NCBI GenBank assembly: GCA_022496805.1
Contig: CM040085.1
Coordinates: 12,739,811 to 12,803,810, forward strand
DNA length: 64,000 nt
From: Pohlia nutans
Taxonomy: Eukaryota > Streptophyta > Bryopsida > Bryales > Mniaceae
Reading direction: 5' to 3'
Under the pieces are notes generated by a model. That model had not been told where the DNA came from. It saw only the letters and a program-made list of their open reading frames with translations, and made no database searches. Shown here one piece after another: positions 25,001-36,407 of this stretch (its first letter is position 1; each line of letters opens with the position of its first letter). The translations under genes and the position numbers were made by a program.

Positions 25001-25752
25001 TGGACAATCTCTTGAAATTTTCGCCGCTTTAATAACGAATATGACTGTTCAAACTTCAACTCCTGAGCATCTAAAATTACGCCCAATATAGCCATCTGCA
25101 TCACTGAACTTTGGCATTGAACAGTGGCATTCTCATTTTATCTCGGTTTTCTGATTGCAATACATCATTTTAAAGCTCTTGTTCTATACTACAAGATCAA
25201 CAGTGTCGATCGTGCCAAACTGAAGTCATTTTCACACTAACAGATGATTTGCAGCAGGGGGTCCAATAATACACAGTGGACGCTTATGAGAGTGAGTGAT
25301 ACTGACCTGTTGTACTGTAAGCTTAAGTGAGTGAGGCGAGGCCAGAAGCCAGTGAGGTTAGGCACAGGGCCATAGAAGTCGTTGTATCCCAGATACAGGG
25401 CATGGACATGGTTGCAGTTGCCAAGTTCGCCAGGGAAGGGGCCTGTCAACATGTTGTTGCGCAGGCTCACGACGCGAAGCTCCGAGAGCAAGCTCAAGCT
25501 GTCGGTGGGGATGGTGCCGCGGAGCCCTTCGCCGGGCAACCGGATTTGCGTGACCCTGTTGTTGGAGCACACCACGCCATTCCAGCCTGTGCAGGGTGAC
25601 GTGTTGTTCAACCAGTTCAGTTTGTATCCGAAGGGGTCAAACACGTCCCGGAACGTGATCAGCGCTCGCGTGTCCGCTGCTAAATCCTGCCCTGCTACGG
25701 AGCCTACGAGCAACATGAAAGTGGTGACAACCACTTTGGCCATCTTGGTCAT
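22096..25752 (-). CDS. LRR receptor-like pseudokinase, gene B (four exons)
   Basis: A paralogue of gene A. Exons in gene order are 25752-25307, 24897-24071, 23499-23201 and 22554-22096. Junctions are GT-AG and the total is 2031 nt, giving 676 residues. Intron positions and phases match gene A, and exon 3 is 299 nt in both. It has a signal peptide ending GSVAGQ, an LRR cap with CTGWNGVVC, about five LRRs, a Pro/Ser-rich juxtamembrane stretch, a hydrophobic helix ([20 protein letters not shown]) and a kinase fold with GKGSVG and AVKRLKD. The catalytic loop reads VHGNIKSSN instead of HRDxKxxN, so a catalytically weak or dead kinase is expected; SDFGLAQL and APE are kept. The C-tail after DVHPF is longer and more acidic/Thr-rich than in A. 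A second Met (residue 4) could also start translation. Introns 1 and 2 each carry a copy of one MITE. Confidence 0.92.
23526..23770. repeat. TTAA-flanked element E8 in intron 2 of gene B
   Basis: TTAA (23526-23529) then CCCCTAAGCGTC. The right end is GACGCTTAGGG then TTAA (23767-23770). The body is 237 bp. A second, end-damaged copy lies in intron 1 of the same gene at 25061-25290. Confidence 0.85.
25061..25290. repeat. Decayed copy of element E8 in intron 1 of gene B
   Basis: The interior matches 23530-23766 nearly throughout (CATCTGCATCACTGAACTTT, CAGTGTCGATCGTGCCAAAC). The ends have drifted to GAGCATCTAAAA and GGACGCTTATGAG without TTAA. It ends 16 bp from the intron donor. Confidence 0.8.
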
Positions 25753-28700
25753 TTTGGCAGCAATTTTATGGAGTTCGGACGCGCTGGAAGATCATCTTGT
25801 AAGCTTGCGTTTGAGTTGCTTCCCATTGGGAAACGTCATTTCATCTACCTTGCCTCGCTTCTTCATGAGATTTATATTTTTGAACGGACTCCTGCACGAT
25901 TCCCACATAAGCATTCTTAAAAACAACGCAAACTAGCTGCTCTCAAAGACAAGGCAACCCTAGCATTCTCACAACTGATCATGTGTTTGTGTTAAGATCC
26001 AAGTGCACGTGTTCATTCAACAGCCATGGCCAAGTGGGTGCTGGAGCTTCACGTGTCCACCTTTACCAATTGCACGGATCTTGCCCTGTGCTAGATTGCA
26101 TGCAAAAACGCCAACCATTATTGTTTGGGTGTGGCCACGAGCCTTATTTTATAAAAAGCTCGAGCCCTTGAAGCTCGCTCAAAGATTTTTAAAAATTTTG
26201 GTTTCGAATGATGAGAGAATAGAAAAAAGGCCGAATCATTCAGGTCTTTTACTGTTCAATACTCATGAAGCCTGCTCACATTTTTGACCTACAACAGTCT
26301 GAAATGCAGCTCTAGCTTTCAGCAAAACGTCATCCCTGACGAGTACTATCTGGATTAATCCAAGAAACGAAATAGCCCGCAATCACAGTTCGATATCCTT
26401 CGGAATTTTCGTTACTTATTCACCGACACGTACTGTGCTTCAAACAGCATCTGGAAATATTCAAAATGCTGAATTATTCAAAATGCTCACCGACAGCACA
26501 CAAGATTTTGACCTCACAAACCTAAGGCGACTGTGAAGCCAACTTTTTCAAAGACATGACCAGCGCGTGCAAGCATTGATCCAATAATAAAACTCCCCAC
26601 TGCAGTGAAACCAGAAATGCTACTTAAGATGAACACAGTCTTGGTGTCTCTGGCGACCTACATTGAAGTAGAGATCGACATAACTATCACCCACATGCAC
26701 AACTGAACAACATTCATTCATTTGTCTATCCCAGCAGGACGCTTATTTCCCGAGTACTAGTACGTGACTGCAAAAATGAAAACATTCCTCAACATTTTCC
26801 GAATGCAGACAGCGTACAAACTCAATGCAGACTCCAAAAGCTTATGCAGTTAATCACGAAAACCCAGCAGGAGGTGACACTACAATGTAAGAGACTTACT
26901 ACGTATACAACGAAAGGAAACACAAGTGAATGATATCGATCACGTCTTCAGGAGCTTGTGAACTAGAAACACGATCTACACACCACATTAGTTGCACTCT
27001 CACGAGCAAACAACATTCTCAATAGTTTTTTCGCAATGGCCATGTATCAAGAGTAAACAATGGTTTTTTACTCTTACTAGAAACTCACCACTGCAATGGG
27101 AAAGCAGTCGCACCTCGCACTTGCTTCAACTCTGTTCTAGCTGCTTCAGTTGCACCGACACCTTGGGCCTAGTAACAGCGGCCAACAAACACGAGCTATG
27201 ACTCACTCAGGCATAACTTTCAAAGCTCATAGCTGAGCTGTAGAAATGAGCGTGAGCTACAGTTGCCAGGGACGTCACCACACACGCAGCACACAACTCA
27301 GATTGCAAGTTTCAGGGACGTGATATTCAAGCGTGCCTGCAGCAAGCCAGCTGCTCACAGCTCTCTAGAAGACGATTGTCGTAATAACACTCCCAGCGTG
27401 TGTCAATTAAGCCCAATTCGAAATCGATTAACTTACGCACTGAGTAACTAAAGTTTTACTTAGCTGGCGGGAAGAGGAGTCCACCGGTATGTGAGTTGAC
27501 CTGCTATGTATGCTGGAGCCCTTTAAAATCATAGCCTGGGTCAGTAGTACCGGTAATAATGCACAGTAATAATCAGGTATTTATCTGGAGTAAGTTGGGG
27601 ATTACAGTACTGTCTGAGTGTACACCCCTTGTAAGTAAGTTAAGTACTGACAAACAGTGTGAATGAAGGAACCATTGAAGAAGACAAACGGTGGCGGGTT
27701 GGAATTTCTGGCATTCAGTCGGCATTGATTATCCCTGTGCCACACTTTACTGTTTTCTTGCCTGCTTTGCGAGAATCAATGCTCGTGGAAATCATCACAA
27801 GGTTATGTGCACATAACTAATTACTGTGTCACAAGCGTTTTAAACTTAGAGATCGTAAGTAGTCTTGAAGGAGCTACGTACGGTACAGGTACAGTAAACT
27901 GATTCTCATGGCCTGTATGGTGCCTGATCTATTTCTATATGTTGTAAAGGTGAACATAGGACAGATTTGAATAATAATAATAAAACCCTACCAGGAATTG
28001 GATGGGGTGAAAAAGTTTTAAAATATGCTGGACTCTTCTCGTTGAAGAAAAACTGGACATCTGCTTCAGCACATTTGCAGCAAAAAGGGATGTTGTACCT
28101 TGCTGAAGACCAGATATTGCAGAATGGACTTTTTGAACCGAGCAATTTGTTCAATCTGGACATAAGCTGTCCTCCACTAACACCAGGAGACTCTGCACGC
28201 CAGCAATTCAAACGGTTTGAAAATTTTGACAACACAGTGCAAGACACCGTTATTGGTGTGCAGGTATACTGATATGTAACTTAGATGAAGTTGTCTTTCA
28301 CTGGGCGTGCTTTGAAATAAAGTGTTTGTTTACTGTAGGTGTCCGAGAGCAGGGCTTGTAGAGCGTATTTTTTGTATGGTGAAAAAGAGAATCTTGATGA
28401 ATATTTGTAAATATTCCATTGATCAAATCTTACTTTTGGAGAGAAAAAAGAAAAAAGATGTTTGACTGAGATATGCCAACAATTATAGGTTTGATTTGAA
28501 TTTGTTGAAGAGGATGCTCTCTTTGTTCAGTGTATGGTTTTGTTTGGTGTAACACTTTTGCAATGGAAAGAAAATCCCTATTAGCGTACTATCTGCATAA
28601 ATGTATACAAGTATGAGTAATTTTAATTTCGTTATTAAATAAAGAACTCGAGGTGACCCACTGTCTACCTCAGCCAGTGTCCGAGGTGTGATGAATTCTG

Positions 28701-28913
28701 TAAGTACTAAGATCAAGGTGCAGAAGCTCAACATCAGCCTTAAAATATGGATCTAGAATTAGGGTTTCATGTGCATTACTTAAAGGTACATCAAAGTCAC
28801 CATATAGTATGGGCTACAATATTTATGACAGGTATTAGCAATTTATATTTGTTACAGTATATGGTGATTTTGGTGTAGTAAGTTAGAGGGTGTTTGAACG
28901 GGTGATAGCTTAA
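25753..28913. other. Upstream region of gene B and intergenic DNA
   Basis: Presumed promoter of gene B (minus strand) followed by unassigned DNA. A 101-codon plus-strand frame at 27967-28272 ends at a possible donor (CAG followed by GTATAC) but has no recognisable domain. I record it only as a candidate exon. Confidence 0.35.
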
Positions 28914-29119
28914 TATGGGTACCCCTCCCAAAATAGTGTGATTTTTGAGAAATATCTTTTTGGTAAGAAAAAAGAATTGAAAATTTACAAAAACTAGAGC
29001 TTGTTATAGACACCATGGCTGCAACTATATACATGTTGTTAAAGACGAAATTTTTAGCACACATAAAATGAGTTAGACATAAGTCACACTATGTGAGACG
29101 TGTAAAAATGGTACCCATA
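28914..29119. repeat. Small TA-flanked hairpin-ended element
   Basis: TA (28914-28915) then TGGGTACC. The other end is GGTACCCA then TA (29118-29119). The body is 202 bp. The inverted ends are only 8 bp, so this is tentative. Confidence 0.45.
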
Positions 29120-30438
29120 TGAGCGGATACCTATCATTCTTCGAATTGACACCAAATAATAAGTTACACATGTTGAAACGGGCACATGGGCACCACCCAG
29201 GTCGGTCTTGGGCTCAGGATGTGAATAATGGTGATGCACAGCATTATCGTCTAAACCGAGCCCTCACTGGCTTTCGTTCTACTTCTGTCAGTTTCTCCCT
29301 CGTGACTCGGCTGACAAATTTGAATGCTTTCATTACGTTGCATGCTCAAGGCTTGTAAGTTCTTTTGTGTGTGTAAAGCAACACCAGACTGCGTTTAGCT
29401 TCCAATAGCAGTAAGTCACTTTTGATTAGTACCTCACTATTTAAGCACACACTCATGAGTGATGCGGCATTTTCATTGCAAACTTGCCATACACATACAC
29501 GGGTCCAGTAAATTAATTTGCACCTCCAGAGGGAAAATTTATGTTGCTGTAGTCGGTTGTCGGAATCGGCAAAAATAATCATTAAAAGTGAAGCCCAAAT
29601 CTTTAGGAAATTATATTTTCATTTGAAAAAGATTCAATTTGTCTAGTGAAAATGAGAATCTTAGAGAATATTCATAGAATTTGTCATTTGTTAAAAAGAA
29701 TGTTTTCAAAAATTATAATTATTTGGCATGACAGCCACGTACGGTATTAGCTTGAGGTGTGCAAACCACAAGCATGGAAATAGTTGAAAGTGCATTCAAG
29801 TTAATATAAGATCATAAATTCTTTTCTACTTTTTAAAATTCAAAAACTTCCCATGCAAGTTATTGAGAATGAGTCTAAGGCATAAGATTATAACTGTAAA
29901 TTAAAAATGTAAAAAAACATTCAAAACCCACCTAATTCTTTCATAACTTTAAAAGTCAAACAGTCAACAAGCTCTAAAGGAATTCCACGCATAATTGTAT
30001 AGTGATCATAAGCAATAAAACAAACAAACAAATACCATAAAGATACCAAATTGAAGTATATAATTGACGCGTGCTAGCCATCAACCTAGAAATTGTTGAA
30101 AGTGTATCCAAGTTAAAGATTCATGACTTTAAAAAATTAGAAAAAAAACCTCTCCTAAAAATAGTTGAAAAGTGTATCTAGAGCATAGAACGCTCAATAA
30201 TAATAATAAAACCAAAGAAGTTTCAAAACCCTCCTCTGCGCATTATGGATGGCTTTCACCTTTAAGCTTTGGATTCAATCACCAATGTTGACTTGAACAT
30301 CATATAGGAATTGCTATGTCTTCCTCCTTTCTCACCACCCTTACAATCATAATCTATTCTTCAAAGCTCGATCCTTTTTAATTTTATGAGTTCATTTTAA
30401 CCAAAGTTGACCTAAACTTTTCCTACACCAGAAGATAA
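29120..30438. other. Intergenic DNA left of the retrotransposon
   Basis: A plus-strand frame at 29119-29358 ends beside a possible donor (CTTGTAAGT) but has no known domain. At 29770-30180 a motif like AATAGTTGAAAGTGTATC recurs three times. Nothing else identified. Confidence 0.35.
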
Positions 30439-30443
30439 GTAGA

Positions 30444-30834
30444 TGTTACGGACACGGAAATACACACAATAAATCTAAACAAGAAGTTCAGAGAGAACAT
30501 GCAAGAACTAGATTGATCAGATGAGTACACAAACAACACCAAGAGAGGTGAGCTAGAGCTCTAAAAAATGCGTTGTCGAGACTGAAGAACCCTTCAGCCT
30601 CGACTCCTATATATACTACTGGATAGGAAGCTTCTCGAGCTACTTCTGTGAACTAGGACGCTTCTCAAACAACTTCCACTAACCAGGAAGCTTCTCGAGC
30701 AGCTTCTTAGAATCTATTAGAATATACTAAGAATATTCTAAGAATCTTTCAGAACTTTCTAAAAGAATCTTTAAAGAATATTCTATAGAATCTTCAAGGA
30801 ATCTTCTAGAAGTTTCTAATGTATGTCCGTGACA
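30444..30834 (-). repeat. 3' LTR (391 bp)
   Basis: It starts TGTTACGG and ends CCGTGACA on the plus strand. It matches the other LTR with about five substitutions and one indel over 390 bp, so insertion is recent relative to the decay of gag and pol. The U3 part is rich in GAA/TTC heat-shock modules (best run at 30799-30816). Confidence 0.97.
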
Positions 30835-30848
30835 TCACCTCTCCTTCT
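30835..30848 (-). promoter_or_regulatory. Polypurine tract of the retrotransposon
   Basis: On the minus strand AGAAGGAGAGGTGA directly abuts the 3' LTR, the expected place for the plus-strand primer of reverse transcription. Confidence 0.7.
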
Positions 30849-30884
30849 AGCTTCGAGGTCTCCGAGAAGCAATGTTGTCGCCGG

Positions 30885-31109
30885 TCAATACCATCGTAAA
30901 AAAATGAAGATTTGTCGCATGACGTCTGCAATGAACTCCAATTGTTGTTCACGAGGTAGGTGGTTCATTGGTCCTTGAAGCCAACGGTAGTGGCCTACGC
31001 CTTCCACTTCTGACCAAGCATGAACTTCCGTGTCTTCATTGTGAAATTGTCCTGCAAACACGCCTTCTGGTAGACCATTGAAAGCAGGCTCTACCTCGAA
31101 TACAATCAC
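30885..31109 (-). CDS. Short frame between pol and the 3' LTR of the chromovirus
   Basis: A 74-codon frame (FNGLPEGVFAGQFHNEDTEV and on to FIFLRWY) whose open reading extends upstream through an Arg-rich stretch to an in-frame stop near 31180. Its composition is protein-like, but I recognise no domain, and there is no transmembrane or env-like signature. It could be an extra ORF of this lineage, a captured host fragment or chance. I infer no function. Confidence 0.35.
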   Translation of the reverse strand: MIVFEVEPAFNGLPEGVFAGQFHNEDTEVHAWSEVEGVGHYRWLQGPMNHLPREQQLEFIADVMRQIFIFLRWY

Positions 31110-31375
31110 CAGCGATCGGTTGCTTGGTATCCTTCGTCGTCGTCGTGGTACAGACGGTTCTTCATCTCGGGGTCACCTTCGTGGGTTCGTTGGTTGAGAT
31201 GACACGACTGGTATACTATCTATCTCTTGACTATCCATGACTGCAGACCAAACTATGACTACTTGAATAAAACTCTATTCTATCTTAGAGAAAATAACAA
31301 CATCAACTATGAGTTTTAGGTAGTGTCCTCCCCTCCTTTTATACTCTTGTCTAAAGAAACTTGAGAAAAAAGCTA

Positions 31376-34300
31376 TCATCGAGATGGCTTCGGTTTATCA
31401 GGATATCGTTGATGAAATTCCTGTACTTTTTGCGGCGCATTTGTAAGATTTTCGGCTGGCTCCCACGTTCGCTCATTAATATCGTAGCCGTACCAATGAA
31501 CAAGATACTCCAACTTGCCCCACCTTCGTCGTGAATCTAGCACCTTTTCGACCTCGTATTCCTCGTGGTTCTTAATTTCAATGCTAGGTGGCGGACTTTG
31601 CACTCTTCCAGGGAAAAATGATTCTCGATAAGGCTCCAATAAAGAGACATGAAAGACTGGATGTACCTTCATAACGGCTGGTAACTCCAGACGGTAAGCC
31701 ACGGGATTGATTTGCTTCTGGACGACAAATGGTCATAATCTGCGGTAGTCCAGCTTATCACACGGTCGTTTAGTCTTGATATTCCGTCAGAGAAGCCATA
31801 CTTTATCTCCAATCTTGAAAGTAGGTGCCTCATTCCGGAATTTATCTGCGGTCCTCTTGTAAGATTCTTGGGCGGTCCGTAATTGAAGTTTCAACGTAGC
31901 TTGAAGTTCCGACAGCTGCTTCGCAAAGCCTTCTGCTGCCGGGTTGTTATTTGCTACTGGATTTAACAAATCGAGCTTTGGATGGTATCCATAATTGGCA
32001 AAAAACGGTGTTTGTTGAGTCGACGCATGAAGGGTGTTGTTGTAAGCAAACTCGGCAAACGGTAGATACTTGGTCCAATCGTCTTGCTGGTAGTTGATGG
32101 TGCAACGTAGATACTGCTCCAAGACTTGATTCACCCGTTCTGTCTGACCGTCGGTTTGAGGATGAAAAGACGAAGAAAGCTTGATATCCACCTTCAATAT
32201 CTCAAAAAGAGATCTCCAGAACTTGGAAACAAACTGAGTTCCTCGATCCGATACAATATCATCTGGCAAACCATGATAACGATATACATTATCAAGAAAG
32301 AATCTTGTTGTGTCCTCACTTGACGATGTCTTCTTGCAAGGAATAAAGTGCGCCATCTTTGTGAGCCGATCCACCACAACAAAGATGCTGTCGAACGAGT
32401 TTGAAGGCGGCAGGTCCGTAATGAAGTCCATGGAAACTGAAGACCATGGTCGATGCGGAATAGACAATGGCTGTAGAAGTCCATAGGTGCGATGCCTAGG
32501 GTTCTTGGACCTTGAACAAATATCACAAGAGAGGACAAACTCCTTCACATCCTTCCACATTTGGGGCCACCAGAAGTCTCGCAAAATAAGCTCCAATGTC
32601 TTGTTGTATCCAAAATGACCTGCTGCTGAAAAGTCGTGGCGAGATTGGAGAACTCGAAGTCGTGTTGGTCCCTTTGGAATATACAGTCGCTCTTCAAAAT
32701 ACAAAAGATCTCTCTTTACCTTGAACTTGTCATTATCGGCACACTTCTTGATCTCAAGAGCTACAAAATCTTCAATTGTCGCAGTACGTACCTGGTTGAG
32801 GAAGTCCGCATCAATTGGTACGACAGCAGTGCAAATTCTAAAATGCTCCGATTTCAACAATGTAGCGCATTGTTGATCAAACGCTGCTTCTCCAGCTTTA
32901 GGCGCCATATACAATCTCCTCGATAATGCATCGGATAGTCCTTGTTGCTTTCCAGGCCGATAGGTGATAACAAAGTCAAATCGCGACAACGACATATTCC
33001 ACTGAGCTTGACGTCGATTCAGGACTCGAGCCGACATGAAGTACTCTAAATTCTTGTGATCCGTATATACGGTCACCGGATGCGCAGCGCCTTCGAGAAA
33101 GTGTCGCCACTCTTGGAAAGAATCCACTATAGCAAGGAGTTCCTTATCGTGGATTTCGTAGTTGATTTCAGCGGCAGAGAACTTCCGAGAATAAAACGCA
33201 ACTGGATGGAGCTTACTGTCTTCGCCCATCTGTGAAAGTACGGCTCCCAAAGCAAAATCCGAAGCATCAGTTTCCAAATAGAAGGCCTTTGCAAAGTCAG
33301 GGTGTACCAAGATTGGAGCCGTAGTAAACGTCGTCTTAAGATCTTGGAATGCCTTTTCTGCTTGAGGTCCCCATTCGAGCTTGTCCTTACAAGTCAACCG
33401 AGTGAGTGGAGCAGCGACTCGAGAATAATTCTTGATGAAGATCCGATAGAAGTTAGCAAAGCCAAGAAAACATTGTACGTCTCTAACTGTCTTCGGAACC
33501 TCCCAGGATACAATTGCTTCCACCTTCTTGGGGTCCATCTTCAAGCCATCCGTAGTTGCAACGAACCCTAGAAATTCCATCTCCGTTTGGTGGAATAGAC
33601 ACTTTTCCAACTTCGCGTAGAGTCCTCGTTCTCGTAGTTTCTCAAGAACCAAACGAACATGCTTCTTGTGTTCTTCTTCGTTCTTCGAAAATATCAGAAT
33701 GTCATCCAAATAGATGACAACAAAGTCGTCAAGGTGCTCCCGAAAAATGTCATTCATCATATGTTGGAAAACAGCCGGAGCATTGGTAAGGCCAAAAGGC
33801 ATGACGTTATATTCAAAATGGCCATACCTTGTACGGAAAGCTGTCTTCCACTCGTCTCCTTCCTTGATTCGTACGAGGTTGTAAGCTCCCCTAAGATCAA
33901 TTTTCGTAAAGATCTTTGCACGTCCGAGCTGCTCCAAGAGACCAGAAATCAAAGGTAAGGGATAACGGTTTTTCTTAGTTATCTTATTGAGGCCTCGATA
34001 GTCCACGCACATTCGCAGAGAGCCATCCTTCTTTTTCACGAACAAAATCGGTGCCGCAGCTGACGACTTTGAGTGACGAATAAAATTCTTGGCTAGATTT
34101 TCGTCAATATACTTCCGCAATTCTGCCAACTCTATTTGCGATAAGTTGTAGATTGGGCCAAAAGGTGGTTGCATTCCTTCATGAAGATCTATAGCACAGT
34201 CGTAGGGTCGATGTTCTGGTAGCATGTCAGCATTTTTCTTTTCAAAGACATCTTTGAATCCTTCATACTGCTTTGGAATAATGAAAGTTGGAGTCGCATC

Positions 34301-34846
34301 TTTACGAGTCGGAGTAGCAAAGATGACAAAAGGTGTATTTTGCTTGGCTTCCTTCATAAAAGCCCTTGCACCTATAAACAAAGGTTTGTTTCTAGACATT
34401 GTCTTGGCAGATTCCACCTTCAAGGAGTTTGTTGGAAATGTTACTTTTCGCAACTTCCAATCTATTAATGGATTATATCTATCAAGCCAAGATAGTCCCA
34501 AAATGACAGGACATGAAGGGGTCTTGATAACATTAAACACAATGTTGCTCTCATGGTTTTCAAGACGTATCTTCAACGGTTTAGTTTCATAGATAACATT
34601 GCCCGAAGACAATGGTCGTCCGTCTATGACCTCTACATGGACAGGCTTTGGTTTCTTCACAAGAGGAATATTGTGAAGCTTGGTAAACTCTTCATCTAGG
34701 AAGCAAGCAGATGCACCCGAGTCTAATAAAGCATTAACTTGAAGTTCTTGAATACCAAAATGTAAAGGTACCATAAAACAATCTGAAGGTTGAGCTGAGA
34801 GGAAGGGACCTGGATTATTTTTGGATGTTGAGATGTCCAGCCGCAC
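31376..34846 (-). pseudogene. pol: Chromovirus pol with two in-frame stops before the chromodomain
   Basis: The open part 34846-31787 (1019 residues) has an aspartic protease with DSGA near 42-45 and a reverse transcriptase with KIDLRGAYN and YLDD at 379-382. RNase H has TDAS near 527. The integrase has an HHCC zinc region (HFGYNKT, CDIC) and a DDE core (MDFITDLP, DRGTQF, QTDGQTERVNQ). The ORF stops at a TGA (31789-31787). A second TGA lies in the same frame at 31735-31733. The frame then stays open through [10 protein letters not shown] and a C-terminal chromodomain ([29 protein letters not shown]) to 31376. No frameshift is needed: the break is two nonsense changes between integrase and chromodomain. 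The chromodomain is expected to guide integration to modified histone tails. Confidence 0.93.
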
Positions 34847-34895
34847 AGTCCCTATTGTGGCTGGGCGTCCTCGTTTTCTTGTTTGCTTGTACTCC

Positions 34896-35900
34896 TCAGT
34901 CTTGGTGTTTGAGTCTTCTGTTTCTTCGAATAATTTGTAGCTTTATGGCCGCCTCTCCACAATATAAGCACAAGTTTTGTTCAAACCGTCGCTTCTTTTC
35001 TTCAGCTGTGAGGGGCTTGAAACGTACCGCATCAATTTGCATAGGTTCAGGACCTGTGGAGTGATTTTCTCGACCTTTTGAAAATGCAGCAAATGCTCCC
35101 TCATTTCTCCAACCTGATCGTCTTTCTTGTCGTAATTCAAAAAGGCGGTTGTCACAAATAATTGCCTGAGATATAAGTTCTTCTAAAGTATCCACTTTAG
35201 GCATAGTGATCAACAAGTTTTTGACATCATCTCTCAGTCCATATCGAAATCGTGTCATAAACGCCTTATCGTTCCAATCAAGATCACATGTAAGTTGTTG
35301 GAATTCTGCAGCATAGATTGCAGCAGAACGTGATCCTTGTCGCAAATTTTGTATCTTTCTTTCAGCTACTCCTTCTCGATCGCTATCTCCAAATGCAGCA
35401 GTAAATCTTTCCATGAAAGCCTCTAGGTTATAGAGTATTGGAGAATCCTTCTCCAATAGCGGAGCAAACCAAGAGCGAGCATTTCCTGATAAAAGAGTAC
35501 CTATGAAAGCAACTTGAGTAAATCCATCTGGATAACGAGAAGGATATAGGCGTAGATAAAGCCGTACTTGTTGCACAAAACCTCGGAAATTGGTTCTTGT
35601 TCCATCAAACTTGTCTGGCATACTTGCTTTTGGTTCTTTTGTACTAGGCCTTGAATTGTCTATTAGGGTCGTGGGTGATACATGTCTTGCTTCTCTTAAT
35701 CGAACAAGCTCTTGTTGTAGGCCGTGAATTTCTCGTCTAACTTCTTCAGTCATTGGATCAATTTGAGGCTCTTTACTTGGATTGCGAAGAAATGCGATCT
35801 CCTCCCGCACACTATTCATAAGAGCTTGAAGATCTGCAAGAGTTGCCACTCTATTCTCTATTTGTGGCGATGCACTATCCATGGCCTGATTTATTTCCAT
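34896..35900 (-). pseudogene. gag: Chromovirus gag, broken in the zinc knuckle
   Basis: A 334-codon frame with the retrotransposon gag region (FRGFVQQVRLYLRLYPSRYP, ARSWFAPLLEK, FMERFTAAFGD, LRQGSRSAAIYAAEFQQL) forming the capsid-like core. The zinc knuckle begins CLYCGEA, then the frame is lost. The conserved His follows in a different frame, and the last Cys position now reads Tyr. As a result gag ends out of phase with pol about 50 nt upstream of it. The original was probably one continuous or frameshifted gag-pol. Confidence 0.88.
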
Positions 35901-36039
35901 ATTAAGGAGATAAATCGATTGAAATTTAGAAAAGAAAAAGTTGTTAAATCTTTGGAGAAGATGGTAACACTATCTATTACTAAAACTAATTTGGAGAAAA
36001 GAGAAAATAAAACACTAAAAAATCTCAGCTTTAGAGGAG

Positions 36040-36390
36040 GGTAATCCGCAACCTCTAAGAACGCTTTCAAGAAGAGGGGGTAATCCACGCTCTATCAAGA
36101 AGGCAAGATTCTGAAATCGATGTTAATAGTCCTTTCTATTAGCTTTGCTAAAAAGAAGGAATTAATACCAATCCAAGGGGGACTAATCTGCAACCCTTAG
36201 AACGCTTAAGTATCTTTAAAGGAAGGAGTAGTCCACTCTCTGCCTTTGAAAAACTAAGCTCTGATATTGAAATTGAGAAAATATCAGTTTAGAGGAAAGT
36301 AATCCGCAACCTCTAAAGCGCTAGAATACCTTCAAGAAGAGGGGTGATCCGCTCTCAAGCAAGAAGGATCCAGCTCTGATATTAAGATGA
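36040..36390 (-). repeat. Imperfect tandem repeats in the retrotransposon leader
   Basis: Between the 5' LTR and gag about three diverged units of roughly 110-140 bp recur. Each contains GTAATCCGCAACCTCTAA-like, CAAGAAGAGG-like and (in two units) AGCTCTGATATT motifs. A packaging or translation role is possible but not shown. Confidence 0.65.
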
Positions 36391-36392
36391 AA

Positions 36393-36405
36393 TCAGTCTC
36401 GACAA
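36393..36405 (-). promoter_or_regulatory. Candidate self-complementary primer-binding site
   Basis: Two bases inside the 5' LTR the minus strand reads TTGTCGAGACTGA. It is perfectly complementary to TCAGTCTCGACAA at 36549-36537 (minus strand) within the same LTR, 30 nt downstream of the start of a TATATATA box and thus at the predicted RNA 5' end. I see no standard tRNA-iMet site (TGGTATCAGAG) abutting the LTR; a weak ATATCAGAGC lies about 25 nt further in. The layout matches Tf1-type self-priming. Confidence 0.7.
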
Positions 36406-36407
36406 AC

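Noticed and set aside
31376..31702. Chromodomain frame as an independent gene
   Set aside because: It is in the same frame as pol and separated only by two TGA codons. Its apparent start is not an ATG.
36360..36385. A tRNA-iMet-like site (ATATCAGAGC) as the primer-binding site of the retrotransposon
   Set aside because: It lies about 25 nt from the LTR and lacks the leading TGG. The same motif also occurs in other leader repeat units.
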